NCBI GenBank assembly: GCA_963720765.1
Contig: CAVRGS010000013.1
Location: 682,001-746,000 of the forward strand
DNA length: 64,000 nt
Direction of reading: 5' to 3'
Origin: DASUAS01 sp963720765
Lineage (GTDB): Bacteria > Actinomycetota > Acidimicrobiia > IMCC26256 > DASPTH01
A model generated the notes under the pieces. It was not told the DNA's origin and did not search any database. It saw only the letters and a program-made list of their open reading frames with translations. This document shows, one piece after another, positions 7,396 to 15,859 of this stretch. The first letter of the stretch is position 1; every line of letters begins with the position of its first letter. The position numbers were made by a program, and so were the translations under genes.

Positions 7396-8808
7396 GTGTC
7401 ACTGCGGGCCCGGCTGATCGCGGGCATGGTGGTGGTGTCGTTCGTGCTCGTCGCGGTGGCGTTCATCATCGCCCGCACCACCGAGGCCAACCTGGTCGAC
7501 CGGGTCGACCAGCAGCTGGTGCAGGCCGTCTCCCAACTTCCGCCGTCCGACCCGGCCTTCGGTGGCGGCGCGGCCGCGTCCACGTTCGTCGGACCGACTG
7601 CGGTCTACGCGTGGCGCATCGAGAACGGCGTGATCCGGGTGCTGCAACAGCCGAACGTGACCACCGGCAGCGCATCCGGTCCGAAGATCAAGGTGTCGAC
7701 GGCCATGGCCGCGGCGCGTTCTGGTGACGCGTTCACCGTGTCGAGCACCTCGGGATCCGGCCGGTATCGCGTGATGGCGTTGCGCTCACCCAACGGCGTC
7801 GATGTCGTCGGCCTCTCGCTCCACGACGTCGACGCGACCATGAGCAAGCTGCGGTGGGTGCTCTTCGCGGGCATCGCCATCGTCATCGGGATCCTCGGCG
7901 TGGTCGTGTTCTGGGTGTTGCGCCTCGGCGTCCGTCCGCTCAAGCGCATGACGAAGACCGCGAGCGCGATCGCGGCGGGCGATCTCTCCGAGCGCGTGCC
8001 TGCCGAAGCCGAGGGCACCGAGGCGCGCGACCTCGGCGACGCGCTCAACGCCATGCTCACCACCATCGAGGGAGCGTTTGCGGAGCGCTCGGCGAGCGAG
8101 GCGCGCCTCCGTCGCTTCGTCGCCGACGCCTCGCACGAGCTGCGCACGCCGGTCACCACCATTCGCGGGTATGCCGAGCTGTATCGCCACGGTGGGCTCG
8201 CCGAACCGGCCGAGCTCGATCAGGCCATGCGACGTACCGAGTCGGAGTCGGTACGGATGGCATCGCTGGTCGACGACCTGCTCCTCCTGGCTCGGCTCGA
8301 CGAAGGCCGTCCGCTGGTGCGCGAGGCCGTCGATCTCGGAGTGCTCGGGGTGGACGCCGCCGCGGACGCGCGCGCCGTCGCACCTGACCGCGTCATCACC
8401 GCCGAGGTCGCCGAGGGCGTGACCGTCGACGGCGACGAGGACCGGCTGCGCCAGGTGGTGGGCAACCTGGTCGGCAACGCCCTCGTGCACACGCCCGCGG
8501 GCACGCCGGTGTCGGTGCGTGTGCACAACGGCGGCGCGCTCGCGGTCGTCGAGGTGCACGACGACGGGCCCGGCATGACGCCCGACCTCGCCGAGCGCGC
8601 GTTCGAGCGGTTCTCCCGAGCCGACGCGTCGCGATCCCGCAACGCGGGCGGTTCGGGCCTCGGTCTCGCGATCGTGCGCGCCATCGTGGTCGCCCACGGG
8701 GGAGCGGTGGTCCTGCAGAGCGAGCCCGGAGCCGGGACGACGGTGCGGGTGGAGCTGCCCCGTCAGTCGGTCGAGGCGGCCCGCGCCGAGGTCGAGCCGT
8801 CTCGGTAG
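7396..8808 (+). CDS. Sensor histidine kinase, partner of the preceding regulator
   Basis: A 470-aa membrane kinase. TM1 is at about 8-26, an extracytoplasmic sensor region of about 125 residues follows, TM2 is at about 153-175, then a HAMP linker, a HisKA domain with phospho-accepting His247 in DASHELRTP, and a HATPase_c domain with N, G1 and G2 boxes (NLVGNALVH, DDGPGM, GGSGLGLAIV). It starts at GTG 7396 immediately after the regulator stop. The architecture resembles actinobacterial TrcS/TcrY-type kinases. The signal is unknown. The sensor region has no domain I recognise. Confidence 0.94.
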   Translation: MSLRARLIAGMVVVSFVLVAVAFIIARTTEANLVDRVDQQLVQAVSQLPPSDPAFGGGAAASTFVGPTAVYAWRIENGVIRVLQQPNVTTGSASGPKIKVSTAMAAARSGDAFTVSSTSGSGRYRVMALRSPNGVDVVGLSLHDVDATMSKLRWVLFAGIAIVIGILGVVVFWVLRLGVRPLKRMTKTASAIAAGDLSERVPAEAEGTEARDLGDALNAMLTTIEGAFAERSASEARLRRFVADASHELRTPVTTIRGYAELYRHGGLAEPAELDQAMRRTESESVRMASLVDDLLLLARLDEGRPLVREAVDLGVLGVDAAADARAVAPDRVITAEVAEGVTVDGDEDRLRQVVGNLVGNALVHTPAGTPVSVRVHNGGALAVVEVHDDGPGMTPDLAERAFERFSRADASRSRNAGGSGLGLAIVRAIVVAHGGAVVLQSEPGAGTTVRVELPRQSVEAARAEVEPSR

Positions 8809-8819
8809 AGGACGCGCAG

Positions 8820-8825
8820 TAGGGT
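8820..8825 (+). promoter_or_regulatory. -10 hexamer TAGGGT, leaderless start of PPK2 gene
   Basis: TAGGGT ends 8 bases before ATG 8834, and no Shine-Dalgarno sequence is present. The promoter sits in the short gap after the kinase stop, so ppk2 has its own promoter. Confidence 0.5.
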
Positions 8826-8833
8826 CCGCGCCC

Positions 8834-9664
8834 ATGGCGAAGGCATCGGGGGACGACGGGCTGCTCGCCGGCCTGCGGGTCGTGCCCGGTGAGGCTGCGG
8901 ATCTCCTGCAGCGCAACCCGGCGGCCCGTCTCGGTCTCGGGGAGAAGGGCGACGGGCAGGCCCGCAGCGCCGAGCTGGCCGCAATCCTCGAGGATCTCCA
9001 CAACCGCCTCTGGGCCGAAGCGCGGCGCAGCGTCGTCCTCGTGCTCCAGGGGATGGACGCCTCGGGCAAGGACGGCACCATCCGGCGGGTGCTCACCGGC
9101 CTGAACCCGCAGGGCTGCTCGGTGGTCAACTTCAAGGAGCCGACCACCCTCGACTTCGCCCACGACTACCTCTGGCGCGTCCACGCCCACACGCCCGCCC
9201 GCGGGATCCTCGGGGTGTGGAACCGCTCCCACTACGAAGACGTCGTCACGGCGTACTGCATCGGCGCGATCGACGAGCGCCAGACCCGGCGTCGCTACCG
9301 CCAGATCCGGGGCTTCGAGCGGATGCTCACCGAGGAAGGCATCTCGGTGGTGAAGGTGTTCCTCCACATCTCGAAGGAGGAGCAGCGAGCCCGCCTGCAG
9401 GCGCGGATCGACGACCCGGCCAAGAACTGGAAGTTCCGCCGCTCCGACCTCGAGACCCGCATGAAGTGGGACGAGTACCAGGCGCAGTACGAGGCCGCGA
9501 TCACCGCGACCTCCACCTCGTGGGCTCCCTGGCACGTCGTACCGGCGGACCACAAGTGGGTGCGTGACGTCGCGGTCGGAACGTTGCTGGTCGAGGAGCT
9601 CGGCGCGCTCGATCCGCAGATCCCCGCCCCTGAAGCCGGCCTCGAAGGTCTCGTCGTCGACTAG
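8834..9664 (+). CDS. ppk2: Polyphosphate kinase 2 family protein
   Basis: A 276-aa cytosolic P-loop kinase. PPK2 enzymes transfer phosphate from polyphosphate to nucleotides (NMP to NDP, or NDP to NTP) or run the reverse reaction. Walker A is GMDASGKDG at about 73-81. The family's NRSHYEDV stretch (about 130) and the basic lid region rich in RRRYRQIRGFERML (about 155-170) are present, as is the DPAKNWKF motif near 195 that is typical of short single-domain PPK2s. The length matches one-domain members. Class I, II or III cannot be fixed by eye. It has its own leaderless-type promoter. Confidence 0.95.
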   Translation: MAKASGDDGLLAGLRVVPGEAADLLQRNPAARLGLGEKGDGQARSAELAAILEDLHNRLWAEARRSVVLVLQGMDASGKDGTIRRVLTGLNPQGCSVVNFKEPTTLDFAHDYLWRVHAHTPARGILGVWNRSHYEDVVTAYCIGAIDERQTRRRYRQIRGFERMLTEEGISVVKVFLHISKEEQRARLQARIDDPAKNWKFRRSDLETRMKWDEYQAQYEAAITATSTSWAPWHVVPADHKWVRDVAVGTLLVEELGALDPQIPAPEAGLEGLVVD

Positions 9665-9781
9665 CTCGTCGCTGCTCCGCCGGCCGTTCCCCGCCCCCGC
9701 TCGCCGCCCCGCCCCGACCCTCGACGTCGAACGGTTCGTCCCGTTTCGCCAGCCGAGTGGGCAGTGCGGGGTTCCATCGGC

Positions 9782-9787
9782 CAGAAT
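9782..9787 (+). promoter_or_regulatory. -10 hexamer CAGAAT before the 222-aa gene
   Basis: CAGAAT ends 9 bases before ATG 9797, with no ribosome site between. It supports 9797 rather than the in-frame start at 9764. Confidence 0.4.
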
Positions 9788-9796
9788 GGTCGACCG

Positions 9797-10465
9797 ATGG
9801 ACGTTGAGTCGCGTGATTCCGTCTCTCTCAAGCCGGCCGAGCTCGACGAGCTCGGTCAGTTGGTCTCTGGGCTGGGTCTGCCCCTTCAGGACGAGCAGCT
9901 CGACACGCACGTCGAGCAGTTCCCCCTGGTGGCAGTGGTCGAGGTCGAGGGAGAGATCCAGGGGTTCTTGTTCGGGTCGCTCGAGCGCATCGGGGGCACC
10001 CCGTGCATCCTGTGGGGCCTCGGGGGGGTCAGGAAGGGCAAGAACGCCCGCCCGGCCCTCGACCGCCTCGTGGCCGAGCTGTACCGCCGGGCCGCCATCT
10101 CGTTCCCCGACGAGGATGTCCTCGTCGCAGGGCGGGTCGCGCACCCGGCTGCGTACACGCTCTTCGGCGTGCTCGACGACGTGTGCCCGCGCCCGAAGTA
10201 CTCGCCCAACGGTGAGGAACGCGCCTGGGGTCGCCGTCTGGCCCGGCGCTTCGGCTGTGACGGCCGCTACGACGACCGCAGCTTCCGCCTGAGCGCCCAC
10301 GGGGCGCCCGAGCTGGTGCTGCACGCCTCCGCGGTGAAGGCCGGGGGCAAGGTCGTGGTGGAGCTGGTCGGTGAGACCGATCCGGCCAACGGCGAGGCGA
10401 TGATCGCCTACGGCTGGGCGATGGCCGAGGCCCTCGCCGACGGCCTCGCCACCCCGCGCAGCTGA
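9797..10465 (+). CDS. Uncharacterised soluble protein, 222 aa
   Basis: A soluble protein without membrane segments. The first half (residues 30-130) alternates strands and helices in a way that resembles an acyltransferase-like (GNAT) fold (HVEQFPLVAVVEVEGEIQGFLFGSLERIGG, then a helix after KGKNARPALDRLV). I cannot see a clear acetyl-CoA-binding signature, so that is only a suggestion. The C-terminal part (HGAPELVLHASAVKAGGKVVVELVGE) is a second small domain. It is flanked by ppk2 and the exported SGNH-like gene, each with its own promoter-like -10, so it is probably monocistronic. Confidence 0.7.
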   Translation: MDVESRDSVSLKPAELDELGQLVSGLGLPLQDEQLDTHVEQFPLVAVVEVEGEIQGFLFGSLERIGGTPCILWGLGGVRKGKNARPALDRLVAELYRRAAISFPDEDVLVAGRVAHPAAYTLFGVLDDVCPRPKYSPNGEERAWGRRLARRFGCDGRYDDRSFRLSAHGAPELVLHASAVKAGGKVVVELVGETDPANGEAMIAYGWAMAEALADGLATPRS

Positions 10466-10509
10466 ACCTTCTCTGACACCACCCCCGTTTGTCCCCGGGC
10501 CCCTGCGGA

Positions 10510-10515
10510 CAGGCT
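10510..10515 (+). promoter_or_regulatory. -10-like CAGGCT before the SGNH-like gene
   Basis: CAGGCT ends 8 bases before GTG 10524, in the spacing seen repeatedly in this window. Confidence 0.35.
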
Positions 10516-10523
10516 GAGGGGAC

Positions 10524-11387
10524 GTGAGCACGCGACACCGCCGGGTCGGGATCGTCGCCGCGGCGTTCCTGATGCTGACGGCGTGGACGGCCGCGGCCAC
10601 GCGCGCCTCTGCCCGAGTGCCCGCCCGAGTGCCCGCCCGAGTGCCCGCCCAGGCTCCCGCGCTGCGGGTCTCGGTGTACGGCGACTCGGTGCTGCTCGGC
10701 GCGCGCGAGGAGCTGCTGGCCGAGTTCGCCGGCCAGCCGGTGACGGTGGATGCGGTGGAGAACCGGTCGTTGCTCGGTGCCATCGGGTTGTTCCAGAGTG
10801 CCGGCCCCGCGCTGGGCGACGTCGTCGTGCTCGACCTCGGCTACAACGACGTCGCCGATGCGGCCGTGTTCCGTGGTCGCGTCGACGGCGCCATGGCGGC
10901 GCTGGCGAACGTGCAGCGCGTGTTCTGGCTCAACCAGCACGACTGGGGACCGGGCCGCGCGGCCATGAACGCGGAGCTCGCGGCGGCGGCGGCGCGCTAT
11001 CCGAACCTCGAGGTGATCGACTGGAACGCCGAGGTCGTGGCCCATCCCGACGAGGTGTACGCGGATTCCATCCATCTCAAGCCGTCGGGCCAGGACGCGA
11101 TGGCGTCGCTGGTCCGCCGGCACTATGACGCCTACGTGACGTCGCTGACGCCGACGACCGGCACTGCAGCGCCAGCGGACTCGTCGACGAGCTCGGCGCG
11201 CCCGGAGACGGTCGACGGCGCGGGGGTGGCGGCGGTGGCCACCGACGACGGGTCCGGGTTCGACACGCGCGACCTCGCCGTGGGCGCCGCAGTGGTCGTG
11301 GTGGCCGCGCTGGCGTCGGTGCTGTGGTTCAGCGTCGGTCGTCGAGCAGTCCGTCGAGCTCGGCGCGGAGCGCGTCCGGGTCGGTGA
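10524..11387 (+). CDS. Exported SGNH-hydrolase-like protein with C-terminal membrane anchor
   Basis: A 287-aa protein. A signal peptide (about 1-28) leads into three ARVP repeats, then an SGNH-like domain: VYGDSVLLGA carries the nucleophile Ser in a GDS block, LGYND supplies the Asn block, and DSIHLKPSG supplies the catalytic Asp and His. After a Ser/Thr/Ala-rich linker comes one hydrophobic segment (about 253-270) and an Arg-rich tail, so the domain is held on the outer face of the membrane. Related domains follow acyltransferase-3 proteins that O-acetylate cell-wall sugars. Here the domain is alone. The 3' end overlaps the opposing YyaL-type gene by 59 bases. Confidence 0.75.
   Translation: MSTRHRRVGIVAAAFLMLTAWTAAATRASARVPARVPARVPAQAPALRVSVYGDSVLLGAREELLAEFAGQPVTVDAVENRSLLGAIGLFQSAGPALGDVVVLDLGYNDVADAAVFRGRVDGAMAALANVQRVFWLNQHDWGPGRAAMNAELAAAAARYPNLEVIDWNAEVVAHPDEVYADSIHLKPSGQDAMASLVRRHYDAYVTSLTPTTGTAAPADSSTSSARPETVDGAGVAAVATDDGSGFDTRDLAVGAAVVVVAALASVLWFSVGRRAVRRARRGARPGR
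10612..10647 (+). repeat. Three exact 12-bp in-frame repeats (ARVP codons)
   Basis: CCCGAGTGCCCG occurs three times head to tail and encodes the ARVP linker between the signal peptide and the SGNH-like domain. The repeat number is likely to vary between strains. Confidence 0.8.
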
Positions 11388-13380
11388 CCGGCAGGCGACA
11401 CGCGAAGTGCTCGCACACGTAGGCCGCGGGCTGCCCGTCGACCAGCGCACGCTCGGCGAGCAGAGGCGTGAGGTCGGCGCCGACGCCGGGAGGCGCGGTC
11501 ACCCGCACCGATCCCGGGAGCACGCGGGTGCGCAACACGTCGACGAGCGCGTCGAGCGCGGGACCGTCGTCACCCACGATCGCAACTTCGAGCGACGGTC
11601 GCACCGCGCGCTCGAGGGCCTCGAGGAGGTACGCGAACGCGGTGGGGTGCTCGCCCAGCACCGGCGCCAGGGTGGCCAACCAGCGCTCGGCCCGTTGCGC
11701 ACCGTCGGGGACGCCGGTGAGCGCCGAGAGGCGGAGCAGGCCATCGGCGGCCAGCGAGTTCTCCGAAGGCGTGGCGTTGTCCTGGAAGTCCTTCGGTCGC
11801 ACGATGAGCGCTTCTGCGTCGCTCCCAGTGGTGAAGAAGCCACCGCGCTCGTCGTCGGCGAACAGCGCGACGAGGCCGTCGGCCACCGCGCGCGCCTCGG
11901 CCAACCACTGCACGTCGTCGAGCTCGGCCAGGGTGAGCAGCGCCTCCAGCAGCGCCCCGTAGTCCTCCGCGTACGCGAGGAGGTTGGCGCGGCCGTTCTG
12001 CCACGAGCGGAGCAGCCGGCCGTCGTCGCGTCGCATCTGGTCGAGCAGGAAGCGCGCGTTCGTGCGCGCCGCGTCCATCCAGTCGTCGCGCTGCATCGCG
12101 TGTGCAGCCTCGACCAGGGACCGCAGGAACAGCGCGTTCCAGCCGAGCAGCACCTTGTCGTCGAGACCGGGGCGCACGCGGTGCTCGCGTCGGGCGAAGA
12201 GCGCGGGGAGGACCGCCGCGATCGACTCCGGCCGGTCCTCGGGCGGGCCGACCGCGTGGAGGATGTTGCCGCGGAAGCCGGTGTGGGGGTCCTCGAAGTT
12301 GCCGCGCGCGGTGACGCCGAAGTGGCGCACGATGTCGGGCATGGCATCGCCGCAGAGCTCCTCGAGCTCGTCCGACGACCACACGTAGAACTTGCCCTCG
12401 ACGCCCTCGGAGTCGGCGTCCTCGGCGGAGAAGAAGCCGCCCTCGGGGTGACGCAGGTCGCGCAGCACGTAGGTGATGGTCTCCTCGACGACGCGCTGGT
12501 AGCGCGCCGAGCCCGTGACCATCCAGCCGTGGAGGTACGCGCGCGTGAGGAGCGCCTGGTCGTAGAGCATCTTCTCGAAGTGCGGGACGAGCCAGTGCGC
12601 GTCGACCGAGTACCGGTGGAAGCCGCCGCCGACCTGGTCGTAGATCCCGCCCGCGGCCATGGCGTCGAGTGAGGCGGTGACCATCTCGAGCACCTCGGGC
12701 CGCGGGTCGGGTCCGGGACCGTCGGCCGCGACGTCGAGGAGGAACGTGATCGTCATCGCCTGGGGGAATTTCGGTGCTCGACCGAACCCGCCGAAGCGGG
12801 GGTCGAACTGGTCGCGGAGGTTCTCGACGGCGCGGTCGAGGATGGCGGGGGAGAGTGCGCCATGGACCCCGTTGCCGATCGTGGTGCTCTGCTCGATGGC
12901 GGCGTGGAGCTGCTCGGCCTGCTGGTCGAGCTCGTCGCGCCGGTGGCTCCATGCGTCGTCGACCGCCTCCATCAGCCGGACGAACCCCGGCATGCCCTGA
13001 CGGTCCTCGGGCGGGAAGTACGTGCCGCCGAAGAACGGGCGGCCGGTGTGGTCGAGGAACACCGTCATCGGCCAGCCGCCGCTGCCGGTCATCGCCTGCA
13101 CCGCCTGCATGTAGATGGCGTCGACGTCGGGGCGCTCCTCGCGGTCGACCTTCACGTTGACGAACTTGTCGTTCATCACCGCCGCCACCGCGGGATCCTC
13201 GAACGACTCGTGGGCCATCACGTGGCACCAGTGGCACGACGAGTAGCCCACCGAGAGCAGGATCGGCTTGTTCTCGGCCCTGGCTCGATCGAACGCCTCG
13301 GTGCCCCACGGGTACCAGTCGACGGGGTTCTCGGCGTGCTGGCGCAGGTACGGGCTGGTCTCGTGTTCGAGGCGGTTCAC
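11329..13380 (-). CDS. YyaL/SPATA20-type thioredoxin-domain protein (DUF255)
   Basis: A 683-aa protein. The N-terminal thioredoxin-like domain has C49-H-W-C52 within SSCHWCHVM and the hallmark opening LEHETSPYLRQHAENPVDW. The remainder is an (alpha/alpha)6 glycosidase-like barrel, the standard architecture of bacterial YyaL and animal spermatogenesis-associated protein 20, whose biochemical role is unsettled. The GTG start at 13380 lies exactly where homology begins and 7 bases after a TAGCCT -10 hexamer. The frame upstream has no similarity. The 3' end overlaps the convergent SGNH-like gene. Confidence 0.93.
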   Translation of the reverse strand: MNRLEHETSPYLRQHAENPVDWYPWGTEAFDRARAENKPILLSVGYSSCHWCHVMAHESFEDPAVAAVMNDKFVNVKVDREERPDVDAIYMQAVQAMTGSGGWPMTVFLDHTGRPFFGGTYFPPEDRQGMPGFVRLMEAVDDAWSHRRDELDQQAEQLHAAIEQSTTIGNGVHGALSPAILDRAVENLRDQFDPRFGGFGRAPKFPQAMTITFLLDVAADGPGPDPRPEVLEMVTASLDAMAAGGIYDQVGGGFHRYSVDAHWLVPHFEKMLYDQALLTRAYLHGWMVTGSARYQRVVEETITYVLRDLRHPEGGFFSAEDADSEGVEGKFYVWSSDELEELCGDAMPDIVRHFGVTARGNFEDPHTGFRGNILHAVGPPEDRPESIAAVLPALFARREHRVRPGLDDKVLLGWNALFLRSLVEAAHAMQRDDWMDAARTNARFLLDQMRRDDGRLLRSWQNGRANLLAYAEDYGALLEALLTLAELDDVQWLAEARAVADGLVALFADDERGGFFTTGSDAEALIVRPKDFQDNATPSENSLAADGLLRLSALTGVPDGAQRAERWLATLAPVLGEHPTAFAYLLEALERAVRPSLEVAIVGDDGPALDALVDVLRTRVLPGSVRVTAPPGVGADLTPLLAERALVDGQPAAYVCEHFACRLPVTDPDALRAELDGLLDDRR

Positions 13381-13387
13381 GCGGTGC

Positions 13388-13393
13388 AGGCTA
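13388..13393 (-). promoter_or_regulatory. -10 hexamer TAGCCT, leaderless start of the YyaL-type gene
   Basis: Read on the minus strand, TAGCCT ends 7 bases before GTG 13380. It overlaps the stop codon of the upstream acyl-CoA synthetase gene, so the gene has its own promoter despite the 10-base gap. Confidence 0.5.
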
Positions 13394-15007
13394 CGGCCCG
13401 TCGCCCGGTCCCGACCCGGCCGCGTCGATGGCGGTCGCGCGCGCCCAGCGGTAGTCGGGTTTGCCCGACGGCGAACGCACGATCGCGTCGACCAGGACCA
13501 ACTCGCGTGGTGCCTTGTACGACGCCAGCTGCGCGCGCACGTGCTCGGCGAGGTCATCGAGCTCCGGACGCGTCCCGACGCGCGGTTGGACGACCGCGGC
13601 GACCCGTTCACCCCAGCGTTCGTCGGGCACACCCACGACCACTGCGTCGAACACGGTGCTGTGCGACTTCAGCGCTGCCTCGACCTCTTCCGGGTACACC
13701 TTCTCGCCCCCGGTGTTGATCGACACCGAGCCGCGCCCGAGCACGGTGATGGTGCCGTCGCCCTCGATGCGAGCGTGGTCACCCGGCACCGACCAGCGGA
13801 CGCCGTCGACCACAGGGAACGTGTCGGCGGTCTTCGCCGGGTCCTTGTAGTACCCGAGCGGCACGTGGCCGCGGCGGGCGAGCTTGCCGATCACGCCGGG
13901 TGCGACCGGTTGCAGGTCGTCGCCGAGCACGGTGGTCTCGTCGTTCACGCTGAAGCGGGCGACGCTCTCGATCGGCCCGCCCGCGGCCGACACGCTCTGG
14001 CCCTGACCCCCGGTCTCCGACGCACCGAAGCCGTCGATCAGCAACGTCCCCGGGAGCCGGTCGACCCACGCGGCCTTCACCGACGGCGAGAGCACCGCGC
14101 CGCCCGAGAGCACCACCGTGAGCGGGGTGGCGTCGACGGGTGGATCGAGGCGGTCGTACGTCTCGACCAGCGGGCGCGCGAACGCGTCGCCGACGATCAC
14201 GAGGAACGTGACCCGCTCCGCTTCGATCAGGCGCCAGAGGTGCTCGGGATCGAAGTGGCGCTCGGGCGAGATCACCACGGTGCCGCCGGAGTAGAGCGTG
14301 CCGAACGCCATCCAGTGGGCGGTGCCGTGCATGAACGGACACGCGGGAAGGCCGCGCCGGTGGAGGTCGAGCGAGTCGACGACCTGCTCGGGTGCGCCGA
14401 TCGGCGCGTCTCCCAGGTTCCCGCCACCGAAGGCGCCGAAGAAGATGTCCTCGGCCCGCCACATCACGCCCTTGGGCATGCCGGTCGTGCCACCGGTGTA
14501 GAGGATGTACAGGTCGTCGGCCGAGCGCGGCGCGAAGTCGCGCGTCTCGGAGGCGGCCGCGAGCGCAGTCTCGTACTCCGTTGCGCCGTCGAGCGAGCGC
14601 GCACCCGACGCGTCGTCGACTTCGACGCAGACCTGCAACAACGGCAGCTCGGCGCGGACGGCGTCGAGCGCGGGCGCGAACTCGCGGTGATACACGACCG
14701 CACGCGCGTCCGCGTCGTCCAGGAGATAGCGCAGCTCGTCTTCGCCGTAGCGGTAGTTGACGTTGATCGGGACCGCGCGCAGCTTGAACGCCGCGAGCAT
14801 GCCCTCGAGGTACTCGGTGCCGTTGTAGAGGTACAGCGCGACGTGGTCGCCGGGGCCGACGCCGGCGTCGGCGAGGTGGTGTGCGAGGCGCGTCGCGCGC
14901 GCGTCGGCCTGCGCATACGTGAGGCGCCGGTCACCACACACGAGCGCCTCGTGGTCGGGGATCTCGTCCACGACCCGTTCCCACAGGTCGGCCAGATTGA
15001 ACTCCAC
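13391..15007 (-). CDS. Acyl-CoA synthetase (AMP-forming, FadD-like)
   Basis: A 538-aa ANL-superfamily ligase that activates a carboxylic acid as acyl-AMP, then acyl-CoA. The P-loop YTGGTTGMPKG lies at about 170-180, followed by FMHGTAHWMAFG, the GFGASETG block near 345, and the C-terminal hinge GRGSVSINTGGEKVYPEEVE with the catalytic Lys in SPSGKPDYRWA. The residue pattern resembles mycobacterial FadD19/FadD17-type enzymes that act on long or branched chains including sterol side chains, but substrate cannot be assigned by eye. It starts at GTG 15007 behind a GC-rich GGGGGGCAGG. It shares strand and likely transcript with the upstream SDR gene. Confidence 0.9.
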   Translation of the reverse strand: MEFNLADLWERVVDEIPDHEALVCGDRRLTYAQADARATRLAHHLADAGVGPGDHVALYLYNGTEYLEGMLAAFKLRAVPINVNYRYGEDELRYLLDDADARAVVYHREFAPALDAVRAELPLLQVCVEVDDASGARSLDGATEYETALAAASETRDFAPRSADDLYILYTGGTTGMPKGVMWRAEDIFFGAFGGGNLGDAPIGAPEQVVDSLDLHRRGLPACPFMHGTAHWMAFGTLYSGGTVVISPERHFDPEHLWRLIEAERVTFLVIVGDAFARPLVETYDRLDPPVDATPLTVVLSGGAVLSPSVKAAWVDRLPGTLLIDGFGASETGGQGQSVSAAGGPIESVARFSVNDETTVLGDDLQPVAPGVIGKLARRGHVPLGYYKDPAKTADTFPVVDGVRWSVPGDHARIEGDGTITVLGRGSVSINTGGEKVYPEEVEAALKSHSTVFDAVVVGVPDERWGERVAAVVQPRVGTRPELDDLAEHVRAQLASYKAPRELVLVDAIVRSPSGKPDYRWARATAIDAAGSGPGDGP

Positions 15008-15055
15008 GCGTCCTGCCCCCCGGGGACTGTGCTCAGAAGCCGTCGGTCAGAAGCA

Positions 15056-15859
15056 TCAGAAGAAGTCGGTGCCGCCGTCGACGGGTACGGTCGCGCCCAC
15101 GACGAAGCTGCAGAGCTCGGAGCAGAGGAAGACGACCATGGTGGCGACCTCCTCGGGGAGACCGACCCGCCCGATGTCGTTCGACGCGCCGTAATCACGG
15201 GCGATGGCTTCGTACGCGGCCTCGAGCGGTCCTTCGGGCAGCCCGTCGAGGTCGGTGCCCACGAGGTAGCTCGCGAGGGTGGGCGACATCACCGTGCCCG
15301 GTGCGACGGTGTTCACGATGATCCCCTCGGGTGCGAGCGCACGTGACAGGTTCTTCGACGCGCTCGCCATCGCCGCCTTCGATGCCGTGAACCCGATGAG
15401 CCCGGGGCTCTGGTGACGGATCGACGACGCGGCCACGTTCACGACGCGGGCGAAGGTCGCCTGACGTAGCAAGGGCAGCGCGGCGCGCGTCGTGCGGATC
15501 ATGGTGAGCACGCCGAGGTCGAACTCGTCGAGCCACGCGGCGTCGGTGAGATCGTCGAGACCACCGACCTGCGCCGGACCGACGGTGTTCACCAGCGCGT
15601 GGCACTCGCCCCAGCGCTCGTCGAGGAACGTGAACGCGGCCTCGACCTCACCGGTGTCGAGCAGGTCGCACTCGAGCCCGATGGCGTCCTCGGCGCCCGC
15701 CGCGAGCAGCTCTTCCTCGGCTTCGCGCAAGTGGCTGGGCGTGCGGGCGAGCACGGCGACACGGGCGCCTTCCTTCGCGAACAGCTCGGCCGTGGCGCGA
15801 CCGACCCCACGCGTCCCACCCGCCACCACCGTGGCCCGACCGCGCAGTCCGAGGTCCAT
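15056..15859 (-). CDS. SDR-family protein with Phe in place of catalytic Tyr
   Basis: A 267-aa short-chain dehydrogenase/reductase fold. The nucleotide-binding GGTRGVG (14-20) is present, and so is the C-terminal VPVDGG. The usual catalytic YxxxK reads F157-TAS-K161; the NNAG motif reads NTVG, and the helix-4 Asn position reads Asp. The Ser (about 145) and Lys remain. Loss of Tyr normally abolishes classical SDR oxidoreduction, so this may be a catalytically altered or binding-only member. The start ATG 15857-15859 overlaps the peptidase stop by one base (TGATG), indicating translational coupling, and the acyl-CoA synthetase follows downstream. Confidence 0.88.
   Translation of the reverse strand: MDLGLRGRATVVAGGTRGVGRATAELFAKEGARVAVLARTPSHLREAEEELLAAGAEDAIGLECDLLDTGEVEAAFTFLDERWGECHALVNTVGPAQVGGLDDLTDAAWLDEFDLGVLTMIRTTRAALPLLRQATFARVVNVAASSIRHQSPGLIGFTASKAAMASASKNLSRALAPEGIIVNTVAPGTVMSPTLASYLVGTDLDGLPEGPLEAAYEAIARDYGASNDIGRVGLPEEVATMVVFLCSELCSFVVGATVPVDGGTDFF

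Noticed and set aside
10612..10647. Tandem repeats that might be taken for a CRISPR or mobile-element end
   Set aside because: They are contiguous 12-bp in-frame repeats inside a coding linker. There are no spacers and no cas genes.
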